From NCBI GenBank assembly GCA_039000515.1, contig JBCFYV010000012.1:42410355-42474354 (forward strand): 64,000 bases of DNA, given 5' to 3'. The position numbers were made by a program, and so were the translations under genes. Shown piece after piece: positions 38,336 through 52,799 of the stretch. This DNA comes from Timema cristinae. Lineage: Eukaryota > Arthropoda > Insecta > Phasmatodea > Timematidae. Numbering within the stretch: position 1 is the stretch's first letter; every line of letters begins with the position of its first letter. The notes below the pieces were generated by a model. It made no database searches. It had not been told where the DNA came from and saw only the letters and a program-made list of their open reading frames with translations.

Positions 38336-41219
38336 AACATACTTTACTATTTTTCTGAATAGCCTAAACTTATGCTTACTATATATTTATAATTTTACAA
38401 CAATAAAAACTTGTTTCTAAGAATTTGCAGAACCTCCTCCCTGCCAGGGACGAATCTGTCCAGCTCAGTTTGTATCATACTCACTCTAATATATATGTCC
38501 CAAGGTCTATTCTCGAGTCCAGGGTTGAATTTACAATATATATATATACGGCTTTTATCAACTTTAAATATTAACTTCAGTGCATTTTATTATTGCATAT
38601 TAAAAGTCAATACAATACAAAAATGTTATACTACTAAGATCTATTCTGACACCTTATATTTGTCGGCAGCACGTATATCTACATAACAAAAGGTCAGGAA
38701 AAAAAAGGAATTTTTTTTATTGTTTAAATTAGGCACTTAACCTTCAACAGTGGCCGGGTGACTGTGTATTATTTCTGTTCTAAAACTTAGTTAATTATTT
38801 AAGTCTTGTTTTGAAATAATCCATCTGTTTTAAAAATATTGATGCCAACCACCCCAATAAACAATATATGTAAATAAATTCTACCTCAATACACAATCAC
38901 ACACTGATTCAGACGTGAACTAAATCCCACGTTTATATAATCTTTTTTGCTGGACATGGGAAATTGGGGGTCAATTCTTGGCTGATTGAACTGTTTATGG
39001 CTTCTCCTAAATGTAATACAACTCTCCCTTTATCCAAATGTGAATACATTTACTATAAATTTTAACTTTTTATCATTACCCCTTAAGTGTAATTAAATGA
39101 CCATAACCTTAGTGGATAGTTAGTTGTGAGGTAAAACAAAAAAATCTTGCATAATCATGTAAGGAGTTTAGGTGATACATTCAAGGCAGAACTACAACTA
39201 CTTTATACAGCCTACAAGAAAGTAATTTTATGTATACTAAGAGTTTATACAAGGTTTATGAACTTACGAATTCATGACATGACTAAAATCAAGGCACTGG
39301 AAGAGAATTACCGGGACCTTAACAACAGATTTGAACAGAGATCTTGGTAACAATAAGGAATATCAGCAACAAAGGACATTGGACTGTATAATTCCAACAC
39401 GGGTTGAAACGGAGACAAAGGTGCTAGACTTGTTTTATCTACCTTGCCAGTGACAAGAAAGTTCGGGTATAAATCTCCGCCGAAATCTTTCCTAGATGAT
39501 TTTCCACTCTCTTTACACTCAAATTTAGGTACATCTCTTAGCAAATTCTACTTTCTTTATACATACATTATTAGAATGTATTTAAAGTAATGCTGAATGG
39601 GTAGCAAGACAAGGAGTACCAACATAAACCTACCAATAATATACCAATAATAATTTGTTCTGAGACTCAAATTGGGACCTAAGTCTGACAACAGAAGAGA
39701 TCTTTCTGTGTTCCTATGTCTCTAAGATTAAAATAGTAATATATATGCTCTTCTTTATTGATGTCAAAGGTAAGAACTAATATCAAGGTATCACTTATGT
39801 TTATAGTATGTATTTATTAGGGAATTTATTAGATTCTATTATGATCGGGTTTATGATGTCTTAAAAGAGGTTAACTTAACAACTCTCTTGGTGTTTAGAT
39901 TTCTATAAAAATTACAAAAAGCCTGTATGGTTATTGGGCAATTCCTGTGATTTGGACAAGCAAAACGTCTCACTTAAACGATGATTTATCTGTGTAGGAT
40001 GGATTAGAGATTCTTAACCAGGGTGCCATGAAAGGGTTTTTTATGAGGGGGGGGCCTTGAAAAAATTATTTAAAATTGTGTTTTCTTATTACTGAAGTAA
40101 TTTATTTAATTATCTTGTAAGAATTTTTTTCCAACCGGATATACAATTTAAATTGAAAAGAATTAAGGTTAACAACAAATAGATTTATTAAATAAAAAAC
40201 AGAAATTAAAAAAATTTGTGTTTACAATAATATTATAGATTGTACTTTGAAAATTGATGCAAACAATTTTACTTCGCGAAATGTGAAGTTTTGACTGTAG
40301 CTACAAGGGCTGAGCAGGCGGAAGTTTTCTAAAGGAGAAAACAGTTAAACATTTATTAACAAAGGGTATCAAACAAGATACACATATAAATTATGATCAG
40401 TCTGCTTGAATGGGTCATAAGATAATATCCTTTTAACATTTTGGATAAATCATAAGCAACAGTAAGCTCTGTTGATAACAATGGTCGATGGCTAATAAGC
40501 AGGTGTCAACAAAACAGTACTATGGCTGGTCTCATTCCCCTTCGGTACTGCCAGAGCATTCAATAGTATATAAAATTCTAATAGTAATTACAATAAGAGC
40601 AACGAAAAACAATAGAAGCTAAACAACATGCAAAAGAAAAAGGGTATTATTTGCGCGGACCCCACTATAACTCTACTGCAGCTCCCTGGTTTGAATACCG
40701 AGGATAACAAAGCACAAGAAGCGTGAGTACTCGGCCAAGCTAAAATATAGATTTCCATTAGCTCAACTGTGATATGGAAAACTAGACAGACAGCCTGGTT
40801 GTAGCCATCCATAAATTATACAGAAGCACACGACGTACACGGCGTCATGAGAAACATTGGCTCAAAATAGATTAATGGAACTTGTGGAAGTTTCATAAGT
40901 CTATGGCTAAGACATTACTAATTTATAAGCCCAAGGCTCACAGAGTAAAGACTGTATCATAAGGACACAGGGACTTAGTAACTAGAACTGATACACTAAG
41001 TGAAAAGGGGAGACCTGCCCTTCAGACTCCAGGACACGATATTTAATCAATTAACTGAAACACTTCCATCTTGAAATCGACAAGGCTTGAAATGAATAAA
41101 CTATCCATTCGACATGAAATTAAATTGACAAAAATGAGCTTCGACAGAAAATATATAAAAAAGGTCTACTTTGTCTAGTTTTCTAAACAAAACTAAACCC
41201 TAAGTCATAAGGACTTGTC
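38336..41219. other. Nothing recognised
   Basis: Long AT-rich stretch with only short spurious frames. A G-run lies near 40050. Confidence 0.45.
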
Positions 41220-41660
41220 GACGTTAGTTCATAATACTTAAATACTCCTGGCTCGACGTCCTGGCCAAGGTAGTGGTGGATATGATGACCCATACACCAT
41301 GGTCATCGCTCTTCTTCGTTACGTGACCGTGTAGAAGTTCCTTCTTCAACGCTGGGTTGTAGTAGAACGAGTATAATGTGAACCCGGGCCTGGCCCTATA
41401 TATAGTCCCAAATCTAATACGAAAGGAACAAAACAAAAAGCGTGATAGACTCAGGAATATAGACAAAGAGAAGGACAGATGAAGGCAAGGTGAAAGGGAA
41501 ACAAAGGAGGGAGAACAGCTTGCGTGGTGAGGGGAAAATTAAGGATCGTCTAAACGCCGCTTGGCAACTCCGAAAGCAGTGGGTCGCAGGAATTTGTCCA
41601 TTCTAGACTTCTTGGTGCATCAGGAGTAGAAGTGTAATCACGTGTTGAAACCGCCATGCT
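41220..41660. other. GC-richer patch, possibly an old LTR end
   Basis: On the minus strand, GGGACTATATATAGGGCCAG is a strong TATA-like core in otherwise AT-rich DNA, followed by unique GC-richer sequence. A solo LTR or promoter is possible, but no paired LTR is in view. Confidence 0.25.
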
Positions 41661-44600
41661 GTTGTTTTCTTGAATGTTTTCTCCTAACAGGATGGCAAGA
41701 GAATCCAATAACATCTTAATACTGTGAGTAGATACTAAAGCATCTTTTATTAAATATATCTGGTAAGATTATATTATTCAGGCTCAGCTTTTATTTTTAT
41801 GAGAATTTGTAATATAGACGTCCTTTACTATATTTTCTTGTAGACAGCGTGGCAAGTGTATGTTAACTTATCCGACATCATTCAAAGGAAAATGGTATGC
41901 GTTAAAGTATTGTATTCATAAATATGATAATAATAATCCTCTTCTTTGATATCTGCTACAGTATTTATCAAAGACACTTTTTTGAACAACCACGTGTTTC
42001 AAATTAGGGAGATACGTAATTTTATTTGACTGCATCTAGTCAGATAAAATAAATTTTGAGATAGATTACTTTTTTTAATATGTTAATATTGTCTCTTTCT
42101 TTCGTAAATTATTAAAATATTGATATTTAATTGTAACTGTCCAATCTGTCTGATTGGCATGGTACAATCTTACGTTTCGGAAGAAAAAATTCGATGATCA
42201 TAAGTATGTAAGAACAGTAGAGTATAGATTTTCCGGGGTAATGGAGGGTGGGGAAGCACGGATAGTACAAATATAACTCGTCTTCTTACCATCCCCATTC
42301 AAAATTTTCTTCCCTCTGTTTCTATTTATTTATGTGAAAAGTGATTTTCCACAATGGTAAATATTAAAACTGAGCAGTGTAATCAACTCCTGGGTGCGTA
42401 TAGCATTAAGTAAAAAATTGAAACCAAAATAGATCAGTGAGTGGAAAGAGTTCAACAGCAGATAGAGATCCCATTAAATATATTTAGCTAGGTTAACTTA
42501 TGTTTTTATGTGTTTGTTATTATAATCAGTAAATAAAGCCACTACTTTAGAATAAATCTTAATGATTATGTTTGTAAAAACTAGGGGGTCGTGAAAATAT
42601 CTTAGGATATTTAGGGGGCTGCAAGTAATGAAAGGTTAAGAACCACTAAGATAAACTAATATACTCTCAAATAAATGATAAAAGTCCTCGCTAATTTTAT
42701 ATGTGATTCTTTCAAATGAATGCGGAACTAGTGAAACAATCCAAACAAACCTTTTATACGGTACATTTACCCTACCCATAATATTTTTTCTCGTTCTCAA
42801 AGGTTATTCAAACATTTTCTTGAAAAAAGATTTTTATATAACGATTTCATGTTTGCATACCTAAGGGTAAGATAATTTAGAACATAAATGTTAATTAAAA
42901 ATGGAATGTAACAACCATTTTAAAATATTTCTTATATATTGTGTTACTTTGCTCAACTTACACGAGTAGAGCTGGACAGTTCAAAGATTATTAATCTTTC
43001 AATACAAAATAAAATAAACAGTTATGTTGTTTGATGTAACTTTTATAAAATTTTAACAAGTGGAAGTTTGGTTATTCTTCACTTAAAAAAATTAAGCTAT
43101 AAAATACAAGATTATAGCCCTTAGTGTCGAAAATTGACAGAAGAGGAAGATACTAGCTGCATCCCTACATTTTTTTGTATACTTAGACACAAGTTATACA
43201 AATTACTGTACAACATTAGCCCGCGGCTCCACTCGCATTAAACCATACATTAATACATATGACTTTTTGAAATGCAAAAGAAGAATAAAACATTAGGAGC
43301 AGTGTTTTAAAGTTATGGGCGTACGAATATTCACGAATAAACATGCACTAGCCCCTATCTCTTCCAATTATACTCCCTTGGTCATATAACGTTCTATCTT
43401 ATATACCTTCAATACCAGCAGCGACGAATAATCACTTCTTACGCCCGTTGTTTTACCCTACTTTGCTCACTGATGAGCTAGCTGATTGTGTATAGCGTAC
43501 CATGGTTCTCTGAAAAAATAATGATTACAACCGAAAAAGTCCTTTCTAGATCCAATGAATACTAATTGAGTTTTCTGGAAATAAACATTTTAAAATAAAT
43601 TATTTGATGTTCTTATAATTTATATTACCCATAAGAGATGAAACTATATGTATGCGCATAAAAATCTAGATGGTTTACCCGTTCTTGAGGAGTCTATTAA
43701 TTAGATTTGTTCTGTTACACTATATAAAATTAATCACAAGGAAAATAGCAAAGTATTAATTAATTTATAAATATTAATACTTTATGATTTCAAATTGATT
43801 AACAGAAAGTAAAAATGAGGCTGACTAAAGCTCGATATTAAAACATATATTATAATTAAATATGTGTTAAAAACGAGATTTTTTGAAGAAATATTATAAC
43901 TTCTTTATTCAAAATATTTGTACTCTTAGATAATTGGCGTTAGTTAAAATATAAAGAAGAGGAACATATATTTAATAATTTGCATTTAAAGAGCTAAAAC
44001 AAATGAAAGTTACATAGAACTGTGATAGTTTATAGCATAAAAAGTGAATTTTTAATTGCCAATTGTTTTTCCCTATTTAAGTCCGCCATATTAATTTTCT
44101 ATTTTAAGACTTTTCTATTCTTAAAAACTATCGGTATGCCAATTTTCGGAATTATATGATGTTAATAAGTGTTCGAACAATTAATACGGGTGGACATTAA
44201 TGGTTTTATGAATTAAGTTGGTTTTATATTATAGAAGAAGTGTTCTCACATTTGCGCACAGAGAGAGTGGACAAACATTTGGATGTTTAAACTGAACTCT
44301 ATATAATTTACAATCCAAAAACAAATAGTTCAACCAACATAATTTGAAAAAATATCTTTGAAACGAAAAATTATTCAGCCCATACATTTAATTCACAAAC
44401 GAAAGAAATTCGTAAAACACAATGTTTACCTAAAAGCGATCATATATATGCAGAAATAAATTATATACATTGAAACAAAAACAATTGGGAAAGAAGAGCA
44501 TTCTACTTTAATAGAGCATAAATATGCAGACCTTTATTGTTGCTAAATGCTGTCCCTTTACATGGATTTAAATATTATTAAATTTTATCATACAGGAAAG

Positions 44601-44739
44601 CTTTTATTCTATTAGTTTTGGAATTTTTAAAAAGTTTTCTTCTATTAAATCAATACATTTTTGCGGATGATAACTTCTCCCTTTTTCTGGTAGGGTTACA
44701 TTTATATAACTTATTGTATTATTTATACTTAATCTATGG
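41661..44739. other. Nothing recognised
   Basis: AT-rich host DNA without supported genes or clear repeats. Confidence 0.45.
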
Positions 44740-44890
44740 CAATGGAAAATAAAACGTTCTCTGTCATAATTACAAAAGTACGCCAACTTTCCCTATCTTG
44801 AGTCAATTCTATACAGTCCTCTTCGTTACACTCTATCTCTTTCAGACCCATTCTAATGTTATACTCTCATCTGCGTCTCGGTCTTCCCAA
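44740..44890 (-). pseudogene. LINE 3' fragment
   Basis: Minus-strand translation gives EYNIRMGLKEIECNEEDCIE, then LTQDRESWRTFV. This is the same ORF end as at 34930-35135, with fewer mutations near the end. It is a short dead piece. Confidence 0.65.
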
Positions 44891-46829
44891 TTGACACTTT
44901 CCATTAGGTTGGCTGGTCAATACGTTGAGGACGGTTCTACCTCATATAATGTATTAACTGAGGTAGAGAAAAAAATGGAGCTTAAATAAGAATGCAATTG
45001 TATGAATTAAAAATATGAATAGTTAAATTTAACTAAAACTTTTAAAATTACTATACGAAATAGAATTGAAACCATTTTAGTTCTCAAATATTCTAGTTTT
45101 ACCATTCATCTTTTTACCATTATGGTTTTAAGGGTGCTATTTTTTTTATAAATATTTAGGTTAGCTGATTAATAAACAATAAATTCTTACTTATATTTTT
45201 TTCTATAACATAAATATAAAGCCTCAAATATTTATTTTACCCTTAATTTAATTTCATATAAATGATTGTGTTTAATTTATTCAAATGTCTCTGGTTTGAA
45301 GATTTAAAGATCCAAGTCAAAGCTCTTGGGTTTGATTCGCAATTTTAGGTATGATTTTTCAAATTTATTTAACTTAGATGAGAGCTCTATCCAGTGAAAG
45401 CAGTTAATTTTATCAAGGCAAAGTTAATGTTATCTTTATTTAATAATGAGCATACCATTTCATAGAGATATACAATGGCGTGTATCAGGACATACCATTT
45501 ACTTAATATAATTTTAAAAAAAAGCTGTACCCAAATGAACATCAGTATACTTTTACTAACGATATTTCGGGTAAATTAAGCCCAACACAACAAATTTTAG
45601 TTAATTTTTGGTCCAGCTTACTCGCCACTTGGGTTGTGTTACCTGACAGCAGTACAGATTCTTTTAATTAATAACACTGGTTGATAGTCACTAATGTTAA
45701 CATAATCAATCAAAAGTGTTTATATTTTCTTCTAATAATAATACCCTAAGGATCACTGTATAATTGTTTTTGTCGTAACTTATAGAAATAAAATATATTT
45801 ATAGAACTAATATATTTTCTATTTCATGTTTGTGCGACGAGAGAGATTATAGTTCTAGAAATAATAAACTAAAAAGTATTTAGTTCACACTTGTATCACC
45901 AACATATTTAAAAGTGTTTTTATAACTTAGAGTGCGAACCATACAAAATATATAGGTTTTTAATTTTTTTATAAATAAATGCACATAAATACATCCGAGC
46001 ACTATTTTTATGACGTCATTAACGGCCTTCGTTTCGTCTGGTTCGCTATCTTAATTTATGAAAGCAACGCACGTTTTTATAATCTTTATGTATAGATTTT
46101 TAGTAAGCCACAGATGCCGCTTTCACAAAAAAGAAAAAGAAACATACAACGGTTATTTTTACAATAATGTACAAACGGATAAAAGAAAAAAACTTAATGA
46201 TGAACATTGTTTATTGTGAAAGCTTTGACTGCCAGAAGTAAGAAATCAATGCATTGTCTTTAAGATATTAATGTTTGGTTGAATGGATTGATGAGAGTAG
46301 ATATAGTAGCGTTTGTTGGCTCTTAAAGATACCTTAGAGATGAATCAATTTTACAAGCGGTAATACAAATACCGACCCCGAATTTCTGGTTGCTGTACTT
46401 CTGAGGATTACTAATTTGCCAGCAATTTTAAATGTTCATCACAGACTCTTTAACCTTTAACAATGAGTTACGATGGAACACAACACAAGGAGAAACCTTA
46501 ATAGCTAAGTGTTAGAGCATTATCCTTCTACGTACAGGTTATATTCTCGTGCTAGGTGTAGTTTAAAAACTAAATTTAATTCAAGTTTAATTGGTTAAAA
46601 TAATGTATAACTGTCATATACAGTTCTCATCTACATTATCCCTATAAGCTTGACGTATTGGTGCCATCTTGTTTTATTCTCTATTGTTTCAACTTTCAGA
46701 ACTAATCTAATCAAACTTCAACATGAGATCAAGTAATTTATTTTTATATGACTATGAGAATATCATCAGAGTTAATAAAGGTCAAGGTGAAATTCTAGTT
46801 ATAAAATTCATAAACATTAATTTTCCATA
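44891..46829. other. AT-rich, with weak tRNA-like patches
   Basis: Box-B-like words occur near 45338 (GGGTTTGATTCG). A TTAGAGCATTATCC patch near 46512 is also tRNA-like. Neither forms a convincing element. Confidence 0.35.
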
Positions 46830-47150
46830 TTGAAACATGATGCATTGCCACAAGAATGGAAGGAAAGTATAATAATACCCATTTTCAAAAAGTGAAATAA
46901 AAACGATTTTAATAACTGTAGAGGTATATCACTGCTACCAACATGTTACAAAATTGTATCTAACATAATTTTAATGAGATTGATGCCATAGGCAGAGGAA
47001 ATAATTGGGGATCATAACTGTGGATTGCAACGAAATAAATAAAAAAAAGATCAGATTTTTACTATAAGGCAAATATTAGAAAAAGTGCGAATTCAACATG
47101 ACGGTACATAAATAATACAAAAATTTTAAAAAGGCCTATGATGCACCCTC
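46830..47150 (+). pseudogene. LINE reverse-transcriptase fragment
   Basis: Plus-strand translation gives LPQEWKESIIIPIFKK, a stop, FNNCRGISLLPTCYKIVSNI, AEEIIGDHNCGLQRNK, DQIFTIRQILEK and NFKKAYD. These are the N-terminal RT motifs of the same kind of non-LTR element as at 36890-38335. Stops and lost codons show it is dead. Confidence 0.75.
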
Positions 47151-49153
47151 TCTGAGTCCTCTTACTACCCGACCAGTGAAAATAATAAAAGGGAGAGAGT
47201 GAATCTAAGGAACAAGTTACAGGGAAATTATTAGAAATACTTAAAATCAACAATATGATAAGTTTATTCACATTAATAACAAGAGCGCAGATAACAGTAC
47301 ATGGGTCTCATTATATCTTAATGAGATATGCTGGAAATTAAACTCGGCGACAACAACATTATGTCGCAGGTATATTTACAGATAAGAAACTCGAAATCCA
47401 ATCATTATCCTGACTGTTCAGTCTATTTGAGACAACAACATTACGTTTGAAATTAAATACGGTATAAGATTATAAGGGCCTAATGGGCACCTTGAAATGG
47501 TTACAAAAGTTTCGTTATTCACAGAAAACGAAGCAATAAATTACGTTACTTTAACTTAGAAAGCATTATATAGGGGAATTACATAACGCGAGAGTTTGTC
47601 CAACATACAATAGTCAAATCCCCGCGGGGCTACCTGATCCTGATTACGGAACCAAAACTATAACGCCATCAGTAAACAATATTTCAAAAGTCCTAAAGGG
47701 ACATACAAAGGAAAAAGAGATTTAAATCAGAAATAGTTAATTAAAGTCATTGTTAACACAAAAAGCAAAAATTAATTGTTACATTACTTTACGATAATTC
47801 AAAAAGCAAACCAAATAAGAGAGGTTACCTCGATGGTAAGAAAACATTAATACAATATCCACAATATCATACATAATAATTTTAACTCGTACAAAAATTG
47901 AATCAATATTTAAGAGTGGATATATACGAGAATGAATATTACAAACAAGACTCTAGCGCCCAGGTGGCGATATACCAAGTGTAGAATATCAATTTAAATA
48001 GAACGACCATAGTAAGATAGATAGTTTTAGAAACTGAAGATTAAAGTTTTTTATATAAAAATATTATTAGAGTTGAAAATAAATTAGAGTCCATAACACG
48101 AATCGCCATTGTTACGATTTTGATACAAAATACAAGTTTATCCTGCCATTGTCCTGGTTGACGACAACGGTACGTCGTTCATCTCAGATGAAAATATAGT
48201 AAATTTTGGCATACATGCGTAGCCATTATATAGGAGTTTCGTCGCATGAAAGGGGAGGTGGTAGAACAGAAACACACGCTAGGTGACGTCAACGATGTCT
48301 TTCAATAGTAACGTACACCTTTGTTTATTTGCTCCTTCGGAATATCAGCCAGTTTCTCCAATCTTCCGATGTTTTATTGGTGGTACATCTTCCAACCGCC
48401 ATAGGTCAGGTACGTAGTTATCCTTTGTTGTCCTCGATGTTACACAGCTCATTACTCGCAGGTTGAAAACGGAATGCCAGGACGTCTAGTTGACACATCG
48501 TATCTCGTTTGACCCACTCGTCGTTTTGGTACGCCAGGTGTAGGCCAGCCTTGCAGGTTACTAGTGTAAGCAGATTAATTAGGTCGTCATGGGGCGGGGT
48601 CCTATTGTAACCTTTTACAACGTAATGTTACAAGTTAAAAGGAAAAAATATATATTTTATTTGTGTTTTGAACCCTATTTCTAGCCTAACAACTAACTTA
48701 GAGGGTTCAAATACAATAATAATAATAATAATGTCAGCAAAATGAAAGAGTGTGCTGAGTGAGTGAAAAATAACGTAACTATACCTTTGATTCGATTATC
48801 ACACAACACTTTAGCTAGCATATTATACCTAAGGATGAAGTAAAAAGGTGTAAGTACAAATATTATCATCAAGAGTTGTTTATTAAATATTTAAAAAAAA
48901 TATGGACAACAATTAATTTAAATAAATAATCCCAAGCAAAAATAGGTTATACAATATTTCGCAATCTTAGTATCATGGCCTCATATGAAGGGCGCCAAAC
49001 GTATAAGTGATTACTATCACTAATTACGCTAACAAAAATAGTAGTTAGGCAAAAACAACAATAAATTACTCCTCAATCTAACCTCAGCCTTATTGAGAAT
49101 GTTCATCACAAAAATATTTACAATTATTTTATGCCAGTATTCTTTCATTTCTC
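47151..49153. other. No gene recognised
   Basis: AT-rich, with GC-richer patches near 47620-47660 and 48120-48620. The latter could be part of an old LTR or untranslated exon, but I see no diagnostic motif. (AAT)n occurs at 48715-48733. Confidence 0.4.
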
Positions 49154-49387
49154 GGGGTGACCTGGTGGTCTAGGGGTTCAATCCTCGGTCCCGGCACAGA
49201 TTTATCTGATTGCCAAACCCTTCCTTCACCTCTGACAAGACATCTTGTGAATGTGGGGAAAGCCAGGCTGCCACCGTGGTTAGGATTCCACGTTAAACTG
49301 TAGGTCCTTCATTTCATCTCACAATCACCCTACCATTACACATTAGCGTAAGTGCGTAAAACCCGAACGGGTAGTCAGACGCGGTGC

Positions 49388-49433
<46 letters not shown>

Positions 49434-49449
49434 TAATAATAATAATAAT
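49154..49449 (+). repeat. Near-full-length tRNA-derived SINE with (TAA)n tail
   Basis: Head GGGTGACCTGGTGGTCTAGG (box A-like) runs directly into GGTTCAATCC (box B-like), so the normal spacer between the boxes is lost. Then come CCAAACCCTTCCTTCACC, GTGAATGTGGGGAAAGCCAG, CCACGTTAAACTGTAGGTCC, the conserved tail AACCCGAACGGGT and GACGCGGTGCTA, and about 60 bases of TAA repeat. It is the clearest copy in the window. Confidence 0.88.
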
Positions 49450-50469
49450 CTTTCATTTATCCGTCCCATAAAAAGGGAAAATATACTTAATGCTAAAATT
49501 ATTATTTATCTTATGTTGGCGTTAGCTAGATAAATCCATATTTAATTTGCCAACACCTAACAAATTACCTACCATAACTTAGTTGTTAAGACGGCTATCA
49601 CTGACCTCTTACATGCGCTGATGGCGCCTGGTACTTTAAGTTCATGGGTGAACATTTGAAGTTAAACATTAATAGAACTACTCTATAGACGGTATCTAAT
49701 AACATTAAAGTTCAATATGATAAAGATAAACCTTAAGTCTCACAAGGAGTAATAATATAAACAACATATCTAGATATATACTTCCTAGTTAGAGTTCAAA
49801 GCTTAAGTCCATTGACATAAATACTAAGGACAAAGCTCAAAGTTTAAGTCCATTAATATTTGAAATAATTACTAGGTGCCAAAAGAGAATTTTTAAAAAT
49901 AAAAGATTACGCCGAGAAGGAATTTTTCTTACGTTATCAATTTCCGAAGTCTTCGCTTGCTAAAGTGATTACCAAAGCCAGTCCTAGAGTGGCACTTCAC
50001 TCACGCGATCACCCTTTTATACGGTAAAACAGTCCACAGAACACGAAACGATGGGATAACGATGGGGGGTGGGGAACCAAAGAACATAAACAAGGAGGGG
50101 AATGTTCTACGAGCTTCTAGACTACAGTGGAAGCGGAACTTTGGCACTGGCGAAGAGTTTCTTCTTTCCAACTGAAGATCTTTGATTCGCCGGAGTCGTT
50201 GCTGAGCTTTCGAATAGGCGTGGCCCCCAGTATATTGTGGATAGTCGTCTTGTTCAGGTGTGTGTATTTCGATGGGCCTTTCATGTGTGTAGTCGAGCCA
50301 GCAGCAGATGGTGTCGGTATAATTGGGTAAGTCTGTTGTATTTGTTTTGGTTGTGGTTAGCTTGTGGCTAATGCTACAGTTTGGAATACTAAAAAAACTG
50401 TTTAAGCTAATTGAGGTATGTTCGAGAGAGACGCGTGGCAGGGTACTGGTTTTATCTCACTTATAAGAT
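49450..50469. other. Mostly unrecognised; GC-richer island near 50100-50390
   Basis: The island has an open frame of 67 codons (50127-50330) that ends beside GGGTAAGT, a splice-donor-like sequence. It could be an exon or a retroelement leader. I recognise no domain and do not call a gene. Confidence 0.3.
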
Positions 50470-50625
50470 GCTTTCGAAATACATAATGGTTTGAAGAAAG
50501 GAGATACACTTTCCCTATTACTATTTAAGCTAGTTTTAGGGTATTTTATTAGAGCAAAGCAAAAGAGTAGAGAAGGGCTGACACTAAACGATACAATATA
50601 GCTATTATAGCCCAAGATTATTAGC
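50470..50625 (+). pseudogene. LINE reverse-transcriptase fragment, upstream of the foldback element
   Basis: Plus-strand translation gives GLKKGDTLSLLLFKLVLGYF, then AKQKSREGLTLNDTI. This matches the conserved G-x-x-x-G-D-x-LSP-x-LFNL block before the YADD box of the same LINE type. The next LINE motif (GYADDLVLF) is found beyond the foldback element at 53521, in the same orientation. Confidence 0.65.
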
Positions 50626-50640
50626 AAATCGGATGAGATT

Positions 50641-51030
50641 TGGAGAAAGCTGAAAATTTTGGGATTGGCTCAGAATTAAATGCCTTACAACATATCAAAA
50701 ATCAAATCCCGAATTTCAAAAGTCAATAAATACCTAAACATTATTTTAAAGTGGGCAAAAATTAAAAAAACACTGAACATTTCAGGATTGACTCAGAATT
50801 ATATGTTTAACAACATATTAAAGTACCTTAAATTCATGGCTTGGATTATTTGGTAGAAAACCCCAAAGCTCAAAAAGTCTATAAGTAACGTACTTATAAA
50901 TTATTTTAAAGTATGGAAAAACTCGCGGAACGCTGAAAATTTCATGGATCGACTCTGAATCACATACTTTTTAACATATCAAAAGTCCCCTTAATCCGAG
51001 GCTTGGCTTTTATGCTAGAAAACCCAAAGT
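50641..51030 (+). repeat. Left inverted tandem array of the foldback element
   Basis: Units contain AACATAT(C/T)AAA, CCCCAAAGCTCAAAAAGTCT and TTATTTTAAAGT(A/G)(T/G)G. Spacing is about 120 and 162 bases, so the first unit is partly deleted. Confidence 0.75.
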
Positions 51031-51189
51031 TCATAAAATGCACTAATAAATTAGCCTCCAAGGCATATTTAAAAATTAGTTTCGCTCGTGTCTCAGTTAA
51101 ATTTAAATTAAAGTTAACACAAAAAATTCTATTACCTCATTGATATATTTAAAGTTAGAGTTTATTTTTCAAAATATATTAATTAGGCC

Positions 51190-52560
51190 GTTCACGTTTT
51201 CTTCACTATCCATAGTGATAGACGTTGAAGGGAGTTTCTGCACACTTCTCCCGAGGAGCGACACATTCTAAAGCACGCCAGCCCGATCTTCTGACATTCT
51301 CAGCCTTTCTTGCAGCCACAACAGATAAGATATAAGGGCTTTTCTGGGCCTGGAGGGAGAAATGTCATGACAGGAACAAGCTCCTGTTAACACATCAAGA
51401 CGAATAATTCGAAATTTGGCAATTTTATTTAAAATATATCATATAAATTAAGATCTAATAAATTAAAATGTAAACAAACAAAAAATTGCCTCAGTTTAAT
51501 AATATATTTACCATTCCAATAATCTTCCAACACCAGTTCGTTGGTGTTACCAGATTATCTAACCACTGTTGCACCTTGAGATACACTCAAAGTGAGTGTT
51601 GACGGGCAGCAACAATGGTAGGTGGAAGTACGGCGATATCTAAAATAGCAATGACAGACTAACGAGCTACAGCTTAGGCGTATAATTTATAACACAGCTC
51701 ACCTAGGGAGTTACGGTTTCGTTTATTGTACAGAGACCGAATAAACAGTTTTACCACTGAAGCTACTTCATCAGGAGTAGCAGGAGGATCATTGAAAATT
51801 AACCGTTTCCTGGACAGCTTTTTATCATTTTGGAGGAGGTCAAAAGCCCATTTTTTTCCTTTTCTGAAAAGGGCAGATGTCATATCACACACAACCTGTC
51901 ATTGTATGAGCAAACAGGAGGATTTTTTTTACAGGACCTGAGCTTCTTGGAGCTCCATGAATATGTAAATTTTATCATGTTTGCCAGTTTTTCCAGGATT
52001 TAGGAAGAAAGCTTACTGCTTGAAAGTGCACACACAATTAGCATGGTAAGGTTATCTATATCAGTTACTATAACTATTACATGTTGCTAAGCTGATAACT
52101 CAATAGCCATCGAAACAATAAGACAATCTTCATCTTTACTTGCTAACTGAACCAAGATGCCATAATTACGTAGGATGGGTGCTAGAAGTTTTATAAAACG
52201 TGATTTGTTTTTGCAATTTGCTAGAAACTCTTCCTGAGAGGATGTGACAACCATGTCAAGACCTATTGCTAAATCTACCGAGGTTTTCTTGCTGCTCTGG
52301 CTTCTTCTCCTCCACTTTAGTGTTTGGTGGACCCTATGACCATCAAACACTACTGTTGATGAACACTATTAATGTTTCCTCATATAAGATGAATATGTCA
52401 TGCAAATAATCCTGTAAGTCACTTGTCTCGCCCAAATAATGATATGAAGAAGGTATCCACCATATACAATAAACAGTGTCTTTTGGTGTATTTTCTTTGC
52501 AAGGAGAAACAGATACTAAGACTTTAGCGAGGGTTGATTTCACGTCTTCCTCATCAATAT
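51190..52560 (-). pseudogene. Broken PIN-like nuclease/Cys-rich family gene inside the foldback element
   Basis: The minus strand shows pieces, in order, of a repeat-associated arthropod protein family I recall but cannot name. FDGHRVHQTLKWRRR and QEEFLANCKNKSRFIKLLAP are at 52087-52350. A DTD-like patch follows near 52050 in frame fragments. CDMTSALFRKGKKWAFDLL is at 51674-51892; the family has GCDTTS there. A Cys-rich end CCGCKKG, a stop, then ECQKIGLACFRMC lies near 51290-51350, where the family has paired CxCxxxC motifs. Order and strand agree throughout, with stops and shifts between pieces. The FDG...DAD layout suggests a PIN/FEN-like nuclease, but this is inference. A transposition role is possible because it sits between the inverted arrays. 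Confidence 0.6.
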
Positions 52561-52799
52561 TTAGTCAAAAAGGAAATAGGTGTAGGTGCTAGTTCATAAA
52601 AAAAAGAACTGAATTGGTTTAGGTTCAAATGGGGATACACACACATTGCTATTAAATAGCTGTTGTTTATTTATTTGCACGCTTGAGAGATTAATAAGAT
52701 ATCTGTTGCGTAGCCAGAATTGCATTTTGAGGAAAGAGGATGGAAGTGCGAATTTATTAAGAGCTAGAATAGGATGGGGGTAAGAGGACATTTTATATT

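Noticed and set aside
50127..50330. Host exon ending at a GTAAG donor
   Set aside because: A single open frame without a recognised domain or neighbouring exon. It also shares a GTGGC(T/A)AATGCTACAG word with 1475-1490, hinting at a repeat.
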